From Vespa crabro (lineage: Eukaryota > Arthropoda > Insecta > Hymenoptera > Vespidae), in the NCBI RefSeq assembly GCF_910589235.1, contig NC_060968.1, forward strand, positions 1,540,143 to 1,604,142: a stretch of DNA of 64,000 nt, read 5' to 3'. The position numbers were made by a program, and so were the translations under genes. This document shows positions 61,781-64,000 of the stretch, one piece after another; position 1 is the first letter of the stretch, and each line of letters starts with the position of its first letter. Below the pieces are notes generated by a model. It did not search any database. It had not been told where the DNA came from and worked only from the letters and a program-made list of their open reading frames with translations.

Positions 61781-64000
61781 TCCTCTCCCTTTCTATCTCT
61801 CTGCCTATGTCACTCGGCAAGTAAACCAACATAGTTACTTTACTTAAACCCACTTGAAAACGATACTTAATAAGGTTGAAAGAGAGATAGAAATAGAGAA
61901 ATAGAGATAAAGATAGAGGAAGAAGGTTTACTTAATCCTCCCTCGTTGCGGTCGTTTCGCGTGATCATGAGGCCGTATAATTAGGATAGTCTAAAGTAAT
62001 TAAGTGGATCATATCTGCGTCCGAGATGGGAAACTCAGTTCAAAATCGGCTTCTCCGTCCACGGCTTCCGTTTCCTTGAAATTTAAACGAGCCCTCTAGT
62101 TCTCGAAGAAACTCGTATCGCGAGTTATTCTCATAATTTTAATAGTAATAAAATTTCTATTCGATACGAATTCATTGTATACTTATGTCAATTATTTTAT
62201 TACGATATGAAGACTCATTAAGTATTCATTTATTAATCATTTTCAATTAGAAATTAACGAGATGTGTATATGTTAATAATTCTCTTAAACTTTGGCCAAA
62301 TAAAATATATTTTTAAAAAGTAAAATTAGGAGTATTTGTGAAAAATATTGGTATTTGAAAGATCGATAATACGATTTAATTATTTATTATTAATTTACAT
62401 TTAATTATTAATTAAATAGTTTCAAAAACAAAATCCTCTTTTATTAGAATACATTATTTTTTTCATTCATCAATTTTACTTAAAAGTGTAGAATTATTAA
62501 CGTAATTTTTATCAAATATCTTATATATATATAATTGCTTGCATCAATTAAATCGATATTAATTAATGAACAATCGTCAATAATTTTAGAACTATTAATA
62601 TTATTTCACTCCACTTGTTCTGTAATTATCAATTAATAAAATTAATTGACATTTGATATTACGCTTCTATAATAATAATAATAAAGTAATAATAATAGTA
62701 TGCACTCATGAATTATTAATATTAATTAATATTATACGTCTAATAAAAAAAAAAAATCCATACTTATAAATTAAAATTCAATCTTATGTCGAATTATTAA
62801 ACCATCAATATTGATAATAAAACATATTGTTTTCTAACATCATAAAAATAATTATTTAGTTATCGATTAAATCCATTAAAAATCAGATAGGATTTCGAAC
62901 GAGAAAGAACGATAGATATTTCCATTGTTAATAAAAACATTGTTTCTAAAATATTTATGCAAAAGTTCGATTTCGTTTGTTTTCGATTGTAACGTATAAA
63001 CGAGCGAAGCGATAGATCGGATCTACTACGCTCTTTCACGCGATTTATATCAACGACGGTGTAATAAACGTGAAGTAGCAATAGGAAAAGAGAGAAAGAT
63101 AGATAGATAGATAGATAGAGTGCGTATATGTGTGAGAAAGAGAGATAGAGAGAGAGACTGGGAAAAAATAAATAAAAAAGAATAGAAAGAAATGAAAGAA
63201 TTGGAGAGAATGCAAACGCGAAGTGTGTGACTCGCACCGATGAAATTCCGTGAAACGATTGTGTTACGTGATCACGTGTCGCGTTCTGATAACGTCCAGA
63301 GCTTCGACGCTATCGCGTAAAGCATATAACATACACGTCAAATGCATTGTTGGAATATGGTTTTATTATTCTTTCAAAATGCCCAGGGCTGTGTGAAAGA
63401 AAAACAAAACAAAAAAAAAATAAAAAAAGGAGAGGACAAGTTAAAAAGAAATGAGAGAGAGAGAGAGAGAGAGAAAGAAGAAAAAAAAATTTTTATTACG
63501 AACGAAGAAATTTTTTGACGTTATAAAAAAAAAAGAAAGAAAAAAGAGGAAAAAAAAGATGAAACGAAAAATAAAATTTTTACATTCTATCACCTGCAAT
63601 TAACACATTGTTCACTTAAACGATTATAAAAAGGAAAGGAAAAAAATATTTCTCTTTGCATACTCTCTTTGCAAAAAAGGGAATTTTTTTTATCAATAAT
63701 TTTAGTTTACAATTAATGTTGTATAGTCTTGAAGAAAAATAAAAAAGAGACAAGAAAGGAAAATTACAGAGACAGGATGAACAATTTTTTAATGAAAGTA
63801 ATAAAGAAATCATAATTACGTTCGCATGTACGTAAGTATGTATTTATATTCGATTTCGTCGAAGATAAACTTTTAGTAGCGCGATTAGAATCTCATTTGG
63901 TAAGGTCTGTCTCACGATACTCCCATTTACCCTTTTTCTCCACTTTATTTGTCATTCACATTGTCAACACAGACTCGACAACGCGTGTCGTCGACGTTTC
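61491..64000. other. non-coding spacer to the window end
   Basis: CT tracts lie at 61500-61542 and 61736-61780, GATA at 63098-63120 and (GA)n at 63450-63475. 61925-62130 and 63240-63360 are repeat-free and GC-richer; the latter contains TACGTG and CACGTG motifs in a 12-bp palindrome. 62200-62850 is AT-rich with nothing organised. Confidence 0.6.
63265..63278. promoter_or_regulatory. ACGTGATCACGT palindrome with overlapping E-box
   Basis: The palindrome at 63266-63277 overlaps TACGTG (63265-63270) and CACGTG (63273-63278). CACGTG is the canonical bHLH E-box and TACGTG resembles bHLH-PAS sites. No promoter was identified beside it. Confidence 0.3.

Noticed and set aside
1..64000. Telomeric TTAGG arrays, rRNA, tRNA or autonomous transposons
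   Set aside because: No TTAGG array, no RNA gene signature and no reverse transcriptase or transposase frame was seen on either strand.

Overview
The window looks like nuclear DNA of an arthropod, most likely an insect and plausibly a hymenopteran. It is strongly AT-rich and packed with di-, tri- and tetranucleotide microsatellites: (CT)n/(GA)n, (TA)n, (ATT)n, (GATA)n, (TATG)n. It has no operon structure and no long uninterrupted gene. The only coding piece I can identify with confidence has canonical splice sites. The order-level guess rests on general composition and on resemblance of that exon to insect syntrophin, so treat it as inference.

Coding content. One internal exon on the minus strand (21104-21312) encodes about 69 residues of an alpha/beta-type syntrophin: the second half of the split first PH domain, running towards the PH1-PH2 junction. 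I found no other syntrophin exon, so the DNA on both sides is at least partly intron of this gene; the 5' part of the gene would lie at higher coordinates and the 3' part at lower ones. Three other short stretches (38987-39094 plus, 43150-43288 minus, 45822-45950 plus) keep a non-repetitive open frame but match nothing I recognise and are weak candidates only. Almost all other open frames are translated microsatellites (SLSLS, REREREG, IYIYI, IIIII) and are not genes.

Layout. 1-3.1 kb is AT-rich with a degraded tandem duplication (330-875) and a tandem array of about five units (2408-3065). 3.1-7.5 kb is simple repeats and AT-rich spacer. 7518-7843 is a nearly perfect 163-bp tandem duplication. 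8521-8852 is a minisatellite of about 41 bp. 9-20 kb holds many (GA)n/(CT)n tracts with short repeat-free islands (9540-9740, 11640-11960, 14100-14400, 16080-16260). 20.0-20.4 kb has a 199-bp-offset duplication. 21.1-21.3 kb is the exon. 21.3-38 kb is microsatellite-rich, probably intronic or intergenic, with a 38-bp triplicate at 29.6 kb. 38.3-39.1 kb is a repeat-poor island, followed by a minisatellite of about 44 bp (39359-40125) and an (ATT)n-seeded tandem array (40916-41400). 43.4 kb has a possible short inverted-repeat element. 44.7-45.3 kb holds a GATA-GA-GT-GC compound block with a strong Z-DNA signature. A dispersed repeat occurs twice in the same orientation at about 46.0-46.9 and 58.7-59.4 kb. 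The rest is microsatellites and AT-rich spacer.

No tRNA, rRNA, CRISPR array, autonomous transposon or novel gene system could be supported. The most informative observations are structural: several independent tandem-duplication arrays, compound microsatellites that recur in a fixed order, and a few well-formed inverted repeats in repeat-free islands.
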